The translations under genes and the position numbers were made by a program. From the NCBI GenBank assembly GCA_036733925.1, contig DAIMZO010000009.1:1-64000 (forward strand): a stretch of DNA of 64,000 nucleotides. Direction: 5' to 3'. Shown here one piece after another: positions 25,183 to 34,093 of the stretch (the first letter of the stretch is position 1; every line of letters starts with the position of its first letter). Source of the DNA: UBA2897 sp036733925 (GTDB lineage: Bacteria > Bacillota > Negativicutes > Selenomonadales > Selenomonadaceae). The notes below the pieces were generated by a model that was not told the origin of the DNA, did not search any database, and saw only the letters and a program-made list of their open reading frames with translations.

Positions 25183-26481
25183 ATGGCAAACGAACGGAAT
25201 GGAGCGGCGCAGCAGGATCTCGACTTGCTCGACGAGAATGCCCTGAAGAAGATCCTGAATCAGACCATCGGGACCATTGAGGACAATAAGGCGCAGATCT
25301 TCCATATTTATGAGACGGCGCGCGACGAGGTGGAGCGGATCCGGAAGCTCCTGCAGAAGCTCAAGGAACAGGCGCGGCTGACCATCGAGGAGGTGGATCG
25401 GCTGACCACAGAGGAGCAGCGGAAGAAGCAGGAGCTCGCGGCGGTCTCCGGGAATTTCGACCATTATTCGGAGGCGCGCATCAAGGAGAGCTACGACGCG
25501 GTGCGTAACGTGCAGGTCGCGCTCGCGATTGCGCGCGACAAGGAAAAGAACCTGCGCACGCAGCGCGACCAGACGGAGATCCGGCTGCACCGGCTGGGCA
25601 TCATGCTCGGCGAGGCGGAACATCTCGCGCTCGCAATCGGCTCGGTGCTGACCTACCTCTCGACGCAGGTCAAGGGCGTCGTCTGGAAGATCGAGACGGT
25701 GCAGAAAGACCAGTTTGTCGGCGCGCGGATCATCAAGGCACAGGAGGAGGAGCGGTTCCGCATTTCGCGGGAGCTGCACGATGGCCCGGCGCAGGATCTC
25801 GCGAACATGAGCTTCCAGACATCCATCATCGAGAAACTCATGGACTATGACCCGGATGAGGCGAAGCATACGCTGCAGGATCTCCGCAAGCAGATCCACG
25901 ACTGCCTCTCGAGCGTGCGGCAGATCATCTTCGATATGCGGCCGATGGCGCTCGACGACCTCGGGCTCGAGCCGGCGCTGCGCCAGCTCGTGCAGAAACT
26001 CGCGGCGCGCGGCGTTGTGCGTGCGGAATTCCAGTCCGAGGGGAAGATCTACGAGACGTCGAAATACATCGAGGTCGCAATCTTCCGTATCGTGCAGGAG
26101 GCGCTGTCGAACGTCGCGCACCATTCGGGACAGGACCGCGCGGCCGTGCGCATGCTCTATGCGCCGACAGCAATCTCCGTGCTGATCACGGATCATGGCT
26201 GCGGCTTTGACGCGGACGCGATGGCCGCGGCGGCCAAGAAAGCCGCGATGGAGGAGACGCTGCGGCAGAAGAAGGGCGAGGAGACCGGCGCCCCGGACGA
26301 TGATCTCGGGAATGGCCATTTCGGCATCGTCGGCATGAAGGAGCGCGCGCGCCTGATCGGCGCGGAGCTCAGCGTCACGTCGAAGCCGGGGCAGGGCACG
26401 CGCGTGCATCTGCGCGTACCAATCCAGGAGGGCGCGAAAAAGACGGTGAAAGCAGGGAAAGGAAGCAAAGGTGCGGAGTAA
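25183..26481 (+). CDS. DegS-family sensor histidine kinase (orphan)
   Basis: About 432 residues, no membrane segment. A long coiled-coil sensor (residues about 25-190, rich in Glu, Lys and Arg) precedes the HisKA_3 box RISRELHDGPAQDL with His199 as phospho-acceptor. The HATPase has IVQEALSNVAHHS (N box), DHGCGFD (G1) and FGIVGMKERARLIGA (G2). This is the cytoplasmic DegS arrangement. No degU-like response regulator is next to it; the partner must be elsewhere. The next gene, a decarboxylase, overlaps its end by 11 bp. Confidence 0.88.
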   Translation: MANERNGAAQQDLDLLDENALKKILNQTIGTIEDNKAQIFHIYETARDEVERIRKLLQKLKEQARLTIEEVDRLTTEEQRKKQELAAVSGNFDHYSEARIKESYDAVRNVQVALAIARDKEKNLRTQRDQTEIRLHRLGIMLGEAEHLALAIGSVLTYLSTQVKGVVWKIETVQKDQFVGARIIKAQEEERFRISRELHDGPAQDLANMSFQTSIIEKLMDYDPDEAKHTLQDLRKQIHDCLSSVRQIIFDMRPMALDDLGLEPALRQLVQKLAARGVVRAEFQSEGKIYETSKYIEVAIFRIVQEALSNVAHHSGQDRAAVRMLYAPTAISVLITDHGCGFDADAMAAAAKKAAMEETLRQKKGEETGAPDDDLGNGHFGIVGMKERARLIGAELSVTSKPGQGTRVHLRVPIQEGAKKTVKAGKGSKGAE

Positions 26482-27958
26482 GCAAGATCCATCCCGGGAG
26501 GAGCGGCAGCGCCATGCGCCGATTGCCGAGGCGATGAAGGCCTATGCGGCGGACGGCGCGCTCGCGTTCCATACGCCGGGGCACAAGCAGGGCCTCGGCG
26601 CGCATCCATTGCTGCGTGAGCTCATCACGGCGCAGGGCCTGCGCGAGGAAGTCTCGCTGATGGAGGAGCTCGATGATTTCCATGAGCCGCAGACCTGCAT
26701 CCGCGAGGCACAGGAGCTCGCGGCGGAGCTCTACGGCGCGGATCGCGCCTTTTTCTGCATCAACGGGACGACCGGGGCCATCCACGCGATGCTGCTCGGC
26801 ACCCTGCACCCCGGGGACACGGTGCTCGTGCCGCGCAACGCGCACCGCTCGGTCATCGGCGGGCTGATCCTCGCGGGGGCCATCCCCGTCTATATCCAGC
26901 CGGAGGTCGACCAGCGGCTCGGTATCCCGATGGGCCTGCGGCTCACCGATATCCGGCGTGCGGCCGAAGCGCATCCCGAGGCGCGCGCCCTGCTCGTGGT
27001 CTACCCGACCTACTACGGTGTGACGGTCGACCTGCGCGCAATCGCGGATTTCGTGCACGCGCGCGGCATGCTGCTGCTCGTTGACGAGGCGCATGGGCCG
27101 CACCTCCGGTTCAGCGAGGCATTGCCGCCGCAGGCACTCGACTGCGGTGCGGACGTCGTCGCAGAGAGCACGCACAAGATCGTCGGCTCGATGACGCAGA
27201 CCTCGATGCTCTTCACGAAGGGGCCCCGCGTGGACGCGGAGCGCGTCCGGCAGGCCGCAAGCCTCGTGCAGTCGACGAGCCCGAACCAGCTTCTGCTCGC
27301 GTCGCTCGACATCGCGCGGCTGCAGCTCGCGGAGGACGGGGAGAGGCTCGTCGACCGCGCCGTGCGGCTCGCGGAGAAGCTGCGCGCGGCCGTCCATGCG
27401 ATTGACGGGCTCAGCTGCTTCGGATCCGAGGATATGCAGACCGAGGGCGCGAGCGGGCTCGACGCGACGAAACTCACGGTGACGGTCACGGGCCTCGGCC
27501 TGACGGGCACGGAGGCCGAGCACATCCTGCGCTGGGACGAAAAGATCCAGTGCGAGCTCTCCGATCCGCGGAACGTCCTGTTCATTCTCTCGTATGCGGA
27601 TACGGAGGAGACCTCTGTGCGCCTGCTCGAGGCCCTGCGGCACCTCGCTTCGCATCGGAAGCCGGCGCGTTCCATGGCAGACCTTTCGGAGAATCTGCCT
27701 CTGCCCGAGCGCGTCATGACGCCGCGCGAGGCGTTCTTCGCCGAGGCGGAGGCCGTGCCGTTCGCGGAGGCGGAGGGCCGCATCGCGGCCGAGCAGGTCA
27801 TGTTCTACCCGCCCGGCATCCCGCTGCTGGCCCCCGGTGAACGCATCACGCGCCGCGTCCTGAACTATATCCGGAGCCGTCAGGCCATCGGGCTGAAAAT
27901 TTCCGGCCCGGAGGATGTAAATCTGAAAAAAATAAAGGTAATTCGGGGTAACTTGTAG
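26471..27958 (+). CDS. PLP-dependent Orn/Lys/Arg decarboxylase family enzyme (SpeA/Cad-like)
   Basis: 495 residues. The fold-type I signature starts at FHTPGHKQG (33-41). The PLP lysine is K236 in AESTHKIVGS, with the ring-binding Asp and His in VDEAHGPH (205-211). A C-terminal Orn/Lys/Arg decarboxylase domain includes YPPGIPLLAPGE. The length fits the short Firmicute form, such as YaaO or SpeA, which makes agmatine, cadaverine or related diamines. Starts at GTG behind AAAGGAAG, overlapping the kinase gene. Substrate is not resolved. Confidence 0.85.
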   Translation: MRSKQDPSREERQRHAPIAEAMKAYAADGALAFHTPGHKQGLGAHPLLRELITAQGLREEVSLMEELDDFHEPQTCIREAQELAAELYGADRAFFCINGTTGAIHAMLLGTLHPGDTVLVPRNAHRSVIGGLILAGAIPVYIQPEVDQRLGIPMGLRLTDIRRAAEAHPEARALLVVYPTYYGVTVDLRAIADFVHARGMLLLVDEAHGPHLRFSEALPPQALDCGADVVAESTHKIVGSMTQTSMLFTKGPRVDAERVRQAASLVQSTSPNQLLLASLDIARLQLAEDGERLVDRAVRLAEKLRAAVHAIDGLSCFGSEDMQTEGASGLDATKLTVTVTGLGLTGTEAEHILRWDEKIQCELSDPRNVLFILSYADTEETSVRLLEALRHLASHRKPARSMADLSENLPLPERVMTPREAFFAEAEAVPFAEAEGRIAAEQVMFYPPGIPLLAPGERITRRVLNYIRSRQAIGLKISGPEDVNLKKIKVIRGNL

Positions 27959-28081
27959 AATAGAAACAGATAGCGTGAAAAAATAGATTTTCCAGAATGG
28001 GCATTCAGGACGGAATCGTGCGCTGAAGAATATCGAATACATGTGTGTGGAAGAATGATTTTGTGAGAGGAGAAACGTGAT

Positions 28082-28780
28082 ATGGCGAAGGGAAAACTGA
28101 TCATCATTGAGGCGGGTGACGGGTCGGGAAAGGCGACGCAGACGCAGATGCTCTATGACCGCCTCGTCAATGAGGGCCGCCGTGTCCATAAGATTGACTT
28201 TCCCGACTACGATTCCGATTCCTCGGCGCTCGTGAAGATGTACTTGAACGGGGATTTCGGCAGCGACCCGGAGGATGTCAACGCCTATGTCGCCTCAACG
28301 TTCTTTGCCGTAGACCGTTTTGCTTCTTTCCATATGAAATGGAAGCAGTATTACGATGCCGGGGACATCATCCTGCTCGACCGCTATACCGAGTCGAACA
28401 TGGTCCATCAGGGCGTGAAGATCGAGAATCCGTCGAAGCGCGACGATTTCATCGTATGGCTCTGGGATCTCGAGTACGTGCGCATGGGCCTGCCGCTCCC
28501 GAGTGAGGTCGTGTTCCTCGACATGGAGCCGGAGGTCGAGGCGCGCCTGCTCGCCCGCCGCGCGCGGGAGAACGGCCAGTCGGGGGACATCCACGAGAAG
28601 GATCTCGCCTATCTCAAGAAATGCCATGCGGAGTACCTCGACTCGTGCAAGCGCTACGGCTGGAAGCGGGTCATCTGCTCGGAGAACGGGCAGGTGCGCG
28701 ATTCGAGCGCGATCCATCAGGACGTCTATGAGACGATCCGGCCAATCCTGAAAGAAGAAGGGGACTTTCTGGATCAATGA
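28082..28780 (+). CDS. tmk: Thymidylate kinase
   Basis: 232 residues. P-loop EAGDGSGKATQT at 10-21, the nucleotide-binding DRYTESN near residue 100, and a lid region with RRARENGQ. It phosphorylates dTMP to dTDP. The usual (F/V)EGxDGxGKTTQ start is altered to EAGDGSGKATQT, a form known in some Firmicutes. It overlaps the next gene by 4 bp, and the tmk-rnmV-rsmA order suggests a housekeeping operon. Confidence 0.88.
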   Translation: MAKGKLIIIEAGDGSGKATQTQMLYDRLVNEGRRVHKIDFPDYDSDSSALVKMYLNGDFGSDPEDVNAYVASTFFAVDRFASFHMKWKQYYDAGDIILLDRYTESNMVHQGVKIENPSKRDDFIVWLWDLEYVRMGLPLPSEVVFLDMEPEVEARLLARRARENGQSGDIHEKDLAYLKKCHAEYLDSCKRYGWKRVICSENGQVRDSSAIHQDVYETIRPILKEEGDFLDQ

Positions 28781-29325
28781 TAAAAGAAGTCTTAGTGGTA
28801 GAGGGCAAGATGGATGTCGTCGCTGTGCATAAGGCGGTCGAGGCGGACTGCATCACGACGGACGGCTTCAACCTGCTGCCGCGTACCATCCAGAATATCG
28901 CGGACGCCTACAAGCGCCGCGGCATCATCATCCTGACGGATCCGGACGCCGCGGGTGAGCGCATCCGCAAATACGTTGCGCGCCGCTTCCCAGACGCGAA
29001 GCACGCGTTCATCCCAATCGAGGACGCGACGGCCAACAACGACATCGGCGTCGAGCAGGCGAAGCCGGAGGCCATCCGCAAGGCGCTCGCGAAGGTGCGC
29101 ACGCTGAACTGGGAGCCGACGAACGAATTCACGAGCGCGGATCTCCTGAAGAACGGCCTGTCCGGCTCAGCGGACGCCTCGAGCCGCCGCGCGAAGGCCG
29201 GCGAGCTGCTCGGCCTCGGCTTCGCGAACGCGAAGACGTTCCTGCACCGCCTGAACAGCTACGGCGTGACGCGTGCGGAGTTCGACGAGGCGATGCGGAA
29301 AATGCGGGAGGAGGGCGAGCCATGA
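28777..29325 (+). CDS. rnmV: Ribonuclease M5
   Basis: 182 residues with an N-terminal Toprim domain: the glutamate in VVEGKMD (E9) and the DxD motif in LTDPDAAGERIR. This size and layout match RNase M5, which matures 5S rRNA in Firmicutes. It sits directly upstream of rsmA with a 4-bp overlap, an arrangement widely conserved in Firmicutes. That context separates it from other Toprim proteins. Confidence 0.93.
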   Translation: MIKEVLVVEGKMDVVAVHKAVEADCITTDGFNLLPRTIQNIADAYKRRGIIILTDPDAAGERIRKYVARRFPDAKHAFIPIEDATANNDIGVEQAKPEAIRKALAKVRTLNWEPTNEFTSADLLKNGLSGSADASSRRAKAGELLGLGFANAKTFLHRLNSYGVTRAEFDEAMRKMREEGEP

Positions 29326-30191
29326 ACCGCGAGGATGAGAAGATCCTGCAGCCGAAGATTGCGAGCCGCGAGGTCACGACGCATATCCTGAAGGCGTTCG
29401 GCCTGCACATGAGCAAGAAGCTCGGCCAGAACTTCCTGATCGACGCCGGCATCGTGCAGGGCATCGTCGATGCGGCGGAAATCGTGCCGGGCGAGAAGGT
29501 CCTCGAGATCGGGCCGGGCATCGGCACGCTGACGCAGGGCCTCGCGGAGGCCGGTGCGGAGGTCACCGCCGTCGAGCTCGACAAGAAGCTGCCGGCGGTC
29601 CTCGCGGAGACGCTGAAGGGCTATGATAACGTCCGCATCGTGCCGGGCGATATCCTGAAAGTCGATATCCCGGCGCTCATGGGCGAGAGCCCCTACAAGG
29701 TCGCCGCGAATCTGCCCTACTATATCACGACGCCGATCCTGATGGCCCTGCTCGAGCGGCATCTGCCGATCTCGCGCATGGTCACGATGGTGCAGAAAGA
29801 GGTCGCGGAGCGCATGGTCGCTGGGCCTGGTTCGAAGACCTACGGGGCGCTCTCGGTCGCCGTGCAGTACTATACGGATCCGGAAATCGTGCTCGACGTG
29901 CCGCCACGCTCGTTCATCCCGGCGCCAGAGGTCGACAGCGTCGTCATCGTCTGCAAGGTGCGCGAGAAACCGTCCGTCGCCGTCAAAGACGAGAAGCTGT
30001 TCTTCCGTGTCGTCAAGGCCGCGTTCGGCCAGCGCCGCAAGACTCTCAGCAACGCGCTGAAGGGTGGCGGCTTCCCGAAGGAGCAGATCCGCGACGCGAT
30101 GGAGCACGTGGGCATCGACCCGACGCGCCGCGGTGAGACGCTGACGCTCGAAGAGTTCGGCAAGCTCGCGGATGCCTTCGCATCACTCTGA
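29322..30191 (+). CDS. rsmA: 16S rRNA dimethyladenosine transferase RsmA (KsgA)
   Basis: 289 residues. KLGQNFL near 33-39 (RNA binding), SAM motif EIGPGIGTLT at 62-71, catalytic NLPYYIT near 129-135 and the C-terminal AFGQRRKTLSNAL. It dimethylates the two adjacent adenines near the 3' end of 16S rRNA in 30S assembly. Starts 4 bp inside rnmV. Confidence 0.96.
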   Translation: MNREDEKILQPKIASREVTTHILKAFGLHMSKKLGQNFLIDAGIVQGIVDAAEIVPGEKVLEIGPGIGTLTQGLAEAGAEVTAVELDKKLPAVLAETLKGYDNVRIVPGDILKVDIPALMGESPYKVAANLPYYITTPILMALLERHLPISRMVTMVQKEVAERMVAGPGSKTYGALSVAVQYYTDPEIVLDVPPRSFIPAPEVDSVVIVCKVREKPSVAVKDEKLFFRVVKAAFGQRRKTLSNALKGGGFPKEQIRDAMEHVGIDPTRRGETLTLEEFGKLADAFASL

Positions 30192-30221
30192 GCAGAAGAC
30201 AGGAATCGGAGGCAGACAGGC

Positions 30222-30383
30222 TTGGCTAAAATCCGGGATGTTGCGAAGGAAGCGGGTGTTTCCGGATGTCTGCTCACAGCATCTCCTTCAAGAAAAAAAG
30301 AATCAATGTCCAAATGGGAGAGCATGGTTGCAATATTTTTAACAAAAAAGTATTGCTACTATGCTTTTTCTGTTATACAATAG
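30222..30383 (+). pseudogene. Truncated LacI-family regulator (HTH fragment)
   Basis: A GGAGG site leads to TTG and the codons for MAKIRDVAKEAGVS, the unmistakable start of a LacI-family DNA-binding helix. The frame then diverges (GCLLTASPSRKKES...) and stops after 53 codons. The recognition helix and sugar-binding domain are missing. The DNA downstream is AT-rich and unlike its neighbours. It looks like the remnant of a deleted regulator gene that once followed rsmA. Confidence 0.7.
30353..30381 (+). promoter_or_regulatory. Sigma-A-type promoter of the NhaC-family gene
   Basis: TTGCTA (30353-30358), 17-bp spacer and TACAAT (30376-30381). It lies at the end of the LacI fragment and leaves a leader of about 60 nt. 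Confidence 0.65.
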
Positions 30384-30447
30384 TGCATGTGATTTTTCTA
30401 TTCTTTTCTTTTGCCATCGCGCAAAAAATATTTTACAGAAAGCAGGT

Positions 30448-31962
30448 ATGGAAATGACAGCAACAGTCTGGTCCGTACTGCCACCGGTCATCTCGATCAT
30501 CCTGGCCTTGTGGACGAAGGAAGTCTACATGTCCCTGCTGGTCGGTATTTTCGCTGGCGCATTGATTTTCACTCAGGGCAACATCATCGAGGCGATCCTC
30601 GCGATGTTCCAGGTCATGTCGGATAAGGTCGGCAGCAATGTCAACATCCTCGTGTTCTTGGTCATCCTCGGCATCCTCGTCGCGGCGATCACGCGCTCGG
30701 GTGCGACGCGCGCCTACGGCGAGTGGGCGGCGCGCACGATCCACAGCAAGCGCAGCGCGTCGCTCGTGACGGCGCTGCTCGGCGTCGTGATCTTCATCGA
30801 TGACTATTTCAACTGCCTGACCGTCGGTACGGTCATGCGTCCGGTCACGGACAAGTTCAAGATCGCGCGCACGAAGCTCGCGTACATCATCGACGCGACG
30901 GCGGCGCCAATCTGCATCATCGCGCCGGTCTCGAGCTGGGCGGCCGCGGTCGGTTCATCACTGCCGGAGGACAGCAGCATCGACGGGTTCGGCCTGTTCC
31001 TGCAGACAATCCCGTTCAACCTCTACGCCTGGCTCGCAATCCTGTTCATGATCTTTGTCTGCTGGACGGGCCGCGATTTCGCGGCGATGGGCCGTTCGGT
31101 CGCGAAGAACAACGAGCATTTCGAGATTCCGAAAGAGTATCAGGACACGGCAGAGGCCGCGGTTTCCCGTCCCGAGGAAGGGCATGGGAAGATGATCGAC
31201 CTGATCCTGCCGCTGGTTGTCCTGATCGTGGCCTGCGTGTTCGGCATGCTCTACACGGGCGGCCTGTTCGAGGGCAAGGGCGTCGTCGACGCATTCGCGA
31301 ACTGCGATTCGTCGAAGTCTCTCGTGCTCGGTTCGTTCATCGCGTTCGTGTTCACGGGGCTCCTCTATCTGCCGCGCAAGGTCATCACGTTCGATTCGTT
31401 CTGCGACAGCTTCGGCTGGGGCTTCAAGGCCATGACGCCGGCCATCTTCGTGCTGTGCCTCGCTTGGACGCTCTCGGGCATCTGCAATAAGGAATACCTC
31501 GACCTCGGCGGCTATGTCGGTACGATCGTTGCCGCGCATGCGGGCATCCTGATGTTCCTGCCGCCGATTTTCTACCTCGTCGGCGCGGGCCTCTCGTTCG
31601 CGACGGGCACGTCGTGGGGCACGTTCAGCATCCTGATCCCAATCGCAATCGCGGTGCTCGGCACCGGCGACCCGGTCATGCTGACGCTCTGCGTCACGGC
31701 CATCCTTTCGGGTGCGGTCACGGGCGACCACGCATCGCCAATCTCCGATACGACGATCCTCGCGTCGGCCGGTGCGCAGTGCCATCATATCGACCATGTA
31801 TCGACGCAGCTGCCGTACGTGCTGATCGTCGGCACGTGCAGCTTCATCGGCTACGTTGTCGACGGGCTCACGGCGAACGGCTGGCTCGGCATGGCGGCAG
31901 GGCTTGCATGCCTGCTCGTCGTCATGGCCGTGATCCGCGCAAAAGTGCCGTCGCTTGACTAA
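30448..31962 (+). CDS. NhaC-family Na+/H+ antiporter
   Basis: About 504 residues with roughly twelve membrane segments. Features of the NhaC/YheL group include FIDDYFNCLTVGTVMRPVTD, ATAAPICIIAPVSSWAA, GTSWGTFSILIPIAI and SGAVTGDHASPISDTTILAS. Some relatives exchange malate/lactate or tyrosine along with Na+ and H+, so the substrate is uncertain. The ATG at 30448 is placed after GCAGGT; ATG 30454 is also possible. Confidence 0.85.
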   Translation: MEMTATVWSVLPPVISIILALWTKEVYMSLLVGIFAGALIFTQGNIIEAILAMFQVMSDKVGSNVNILVFLVILGILVAAITRSGATRAYGEWAARTIHSKRSASLVTALLGVVIFIDDYFNCLTVGTVMRPVTDKFKIARTKLAYIIDATAAPICIIAPVSSWAAAVGSSLPEDSSIDGFGLFLQTIPFNLYAWLAILFMIFVCWTGRDFAAMGRSVAKNNEHFEIPKEYQDTAEAAVSRPEEGHGKMIDLILPLVVLIVACVFGMLYTGGLFEGKGVVDAFANCDSSKSLVLGSFIAFVFTGLLYLPRKVITFDSFCDSFGWGFKAMTPAIFVLCLAWTLSGICNKEYLDLGGYVGTIVAAHAGILMFLPPIFYLVGAGLSFATGTSWGTFSILIPIAIAVLGTGDPVMLTLCVTAILSGAVTGDHASPISDTTILASAGAQCHHIDHVSTQLPYVLIVGTCSFIGYVVDGLTANGWLGMAAGLACLLVVMAVIRAKVPSLD

Positions 31963-31986
31963 TCCTTACAGATGATAGGGGGGACA

Positions 31987-34017
31987 ATGATGTTCTCGCT
32001 ATTCTGGCACGGGGTTCAGCAGGATTTCAAGCTTTTCCTGCTGGCCCCCATTTTGTGCGCTATATTCCGGTTGGCCTTCATTCTGGCCTACCGGCCGAAG
32101 AAGACGCCAATCGGCGAATGGCGCAAATGGCTAACCTGCTTCCGCTACGGTTTCTGGTGGGGCATGGATGTCAACGCATACCTGTTCCTGCTGCCGACGC
32201 TCCTCGTGAGCGTTCCGGGTGCGTTCCTTCCCGCCTATTTCGCGGCCGGGGACAGCGTCCGGCTCGGCATTGGGCTGCTTTATAGCGCCGTGCTTTATAC
32301 GGCGTTCATGGGGAAGATGATCTTCTGGTATCACTTCCACGATACCTTTAATCTGGAGCTGAAGCTCGGCGGCCATGCGGATAAGAAGAACCTGCTCGAT
32401 ATCTTCTTCCACCAGAATCATGGCGGCTGGATCCTGCTCGGCTATTTGCCGTTCCTGGCCCTCTGCGCACTGGCCCTCAGAGGAATCCTGCACACGCCGG
32501 TGATTCCGTACTGGCATCTGGATTCCGCAGCGGGCCAGTACGCGCTGAACACGCTGGCTTTCATCCTCGCCATCGTCCTGTTCTATTGGATCCGCTACGG
32601 CGGGACGCTGAATCACCGCAAGAAACCGGAGTGGGATGACATCCCGCCGCTCGTCAAGAACGACGGCTTCATGGGGAAGGCGACGATGGATGACCTTGTG
32701 GCGCTGAAGCTCGTGCGGAAGCAGACGGTCTACGGGCCGCTCAAGCATACGGATGCGGAATCCGTGGAAATCCTGCACGCGCTGCCCGCCTTCTTCTCGT
32801 GGACAGATGCGGAAAATCCGCTGGAGCGCTGCAAGCGTCAGGCGGCTGGTGCACGGATCCCTATGCCGAGCCATATCTTCTACCTCGTCGGGGAGAGCCA
32901 CGGGCAAGCTCTGTTCGATGCGCCGTATGCGCGCCTACACTTGATGGAGGCGAGCGAGCGCTGGCGGGCAGAGCCCCATACATTCGCCATCCAGAATTTC
33001 CTTTCGGCCGGCATGCATTCGCGGCCGTCGCTCGTCAGCCAGATCCTCGGCATCTATGATGCCAATCTGGAGCTCAATGAGATGCAGCGGTTCTGGCATG
33101 GCACGGTGGCGAGCTCGCTGCCCGTGCAGCTCCGGCGGCTCGGCTATCGGAGCGAGTACTGGTATGGCGGCTGGCTGAACCACGGCTCGATGAACCATTT
33201 CGTCCCGGCGGCGGGCTTCGACGCCTATCACGAGGGCCCTGAGATCTGCCCGAAGGGTACGCCGCAGACCTGGCTCGGCGTGCATGACCATTTCTTCCTC
33301 GAGGCGGCGGCCGAGATGATCCGCGAGGAGAGGGCGGATACGCCGGTATTCCACATGATCTACACGACCTCGCATCATGGGCCCTACAATCTGCCCTATG
33401 CAGACTACGGCTTCGACATCGAGCGCGTGATGCCGGATGCGCCGGAGGCCGTGAAAAAGGACAAGGGATATCTGAAGCCGCTCGCGAGCCTCTGGTATAC
33501 CGATCAGGCGCTGATGCAATTCCTGTCCGCCATGCGCGAGGCGTTCTCGGACAGCCTGTTCCTCGTGACCGGCGACCACGCAACCAATATCCTGCGCTAT
33601 CCGTATGACCTGGTCCGGCGCGGCGAGGGTTCTATGCGCGAGAACCTGCTCGATTCGTTTGCCATCTCGCATCCGGCGCTCGAGTCCTCGATGTTCGCCG
33701 GGAACACGATTGGCGGGCACATGAATATCCTGCCGACTCTCTTCGAGCTGATCGCACCGGAGGGCTTCCCGTACTACTCGCTGTTCCCGTCGCTGCTCGA
33801 GCCCATCGACCACGTCGTGACGCCGTACTGCTGGGAGACGCGCGAGACGCTCGGCGACTACCGCGACGGAACCTCACAGTCCCTTGCCGTATCCGAGGAT
33901 ATGCTCCCTGTCGCACATGACGACGTGCGTTTCCAGAAGGAACATGACGCGCTCTGCGAGTTCACCGGCTGGATCGTACGCCATCCGGAGCTGCTGATGC
34001 AGGCAGGAAAAGAATAG
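31987..34017 (+). CDS. Membrane alkaline-phosphatase-fold transferase (LtaS/sulfatase-like)
   Basis: About 676 residues. Five or so membrane helices in the first 210 residues precede a large extracytoplasmic sulfatase-fold domain. Visible metal-site pieces are LVGESHG, the SAGMHSRPSLVSQILG segment where relatives carry the catalytic Thr or Ser, TTSHHGPYN and LVTGDHATN. This is the layout of lipoteichoic acid synthases and of phosphoethanolamine or phosphoglycerol transferases. In a diderm without LTA a lipid or polysaccharide phospho-transferase is likelier. The GGGGGG site fits ATG 31987 or 31990. Confidence 0.75.
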   Translation: MMFSLFWHGVQQDFKLFLLAPILCAIFRLAFILAYRPKKTPIGEWRKWLTCFRYGFWWGMDVNAYLFLLPTLLVSVPGAFLPAYFAAGDSVRLGIGLLYSAVLYTAFMGKMIFWYHFHDTFNLELKLGGHADKKNLLDIFFHQNHGGWILLGYLPFLALCALALRGILHTPVIPYWHLDSAAGQYALNTLAFILAIVLFYWIRYGGTLNHRKKPEWDDIPPLVKNDGFMGKATMDDLVALKLVRKQTVYGPLKHTDAESVEILHALPAFFSWTDAENPLERCKRQAAGARIPMPSHIFYLVGESHGQALFDAPYARLHLMEASERWRAEPHTFAIQNFLSAGMHSRPSLVSQILGIYDANLELNEMQRFWHGTVASSLPVQLRRLGYRSEYWYGGWLNHGSMNHFVPAAGFDAYHEGPEICPKGTPQTWLGVHDHFFLEAAAEMIREERADTPVFHMIYTTSHHGPYNLPYADYGFDIERVMPDAPEAVKKDKGYLKPLASLWYTDQALMQFLSAMREAFSDSLFLVTGDHATNILRYPYDLVRRGEGSMRENLLDSFAISHPALESSMFAGNTIGGHMNILPTLFELIAPEGFPYYSLFPSLLEPIDHVVTPYCWETRETLGDYRDGTSQSLAVSEDMLPVAHDDVRFQKEHDALCEFTGWIVRHPELLMQAGKE

Positions 34018-34018
34018 A

Positions 34019-34063
34019 GAAAGGGCTGCTGCACGTTATCGGTACGTGCAACAGCCCTTTTTT
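34019..34063. terminator. Bidirectional terminator
   Basis: Stem AAAGGGCTG-C-TGCACGT with ACGTGCA-A-CAGCCCTTT and T/A runs on both sides. It ends the transferase gene (+) and the Crp/Fnr gene (-). Confidence 0.9.
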
Positions 34064-34093
34064 AGTCCTCCCCGAAGGGGGACACCTTATTTT

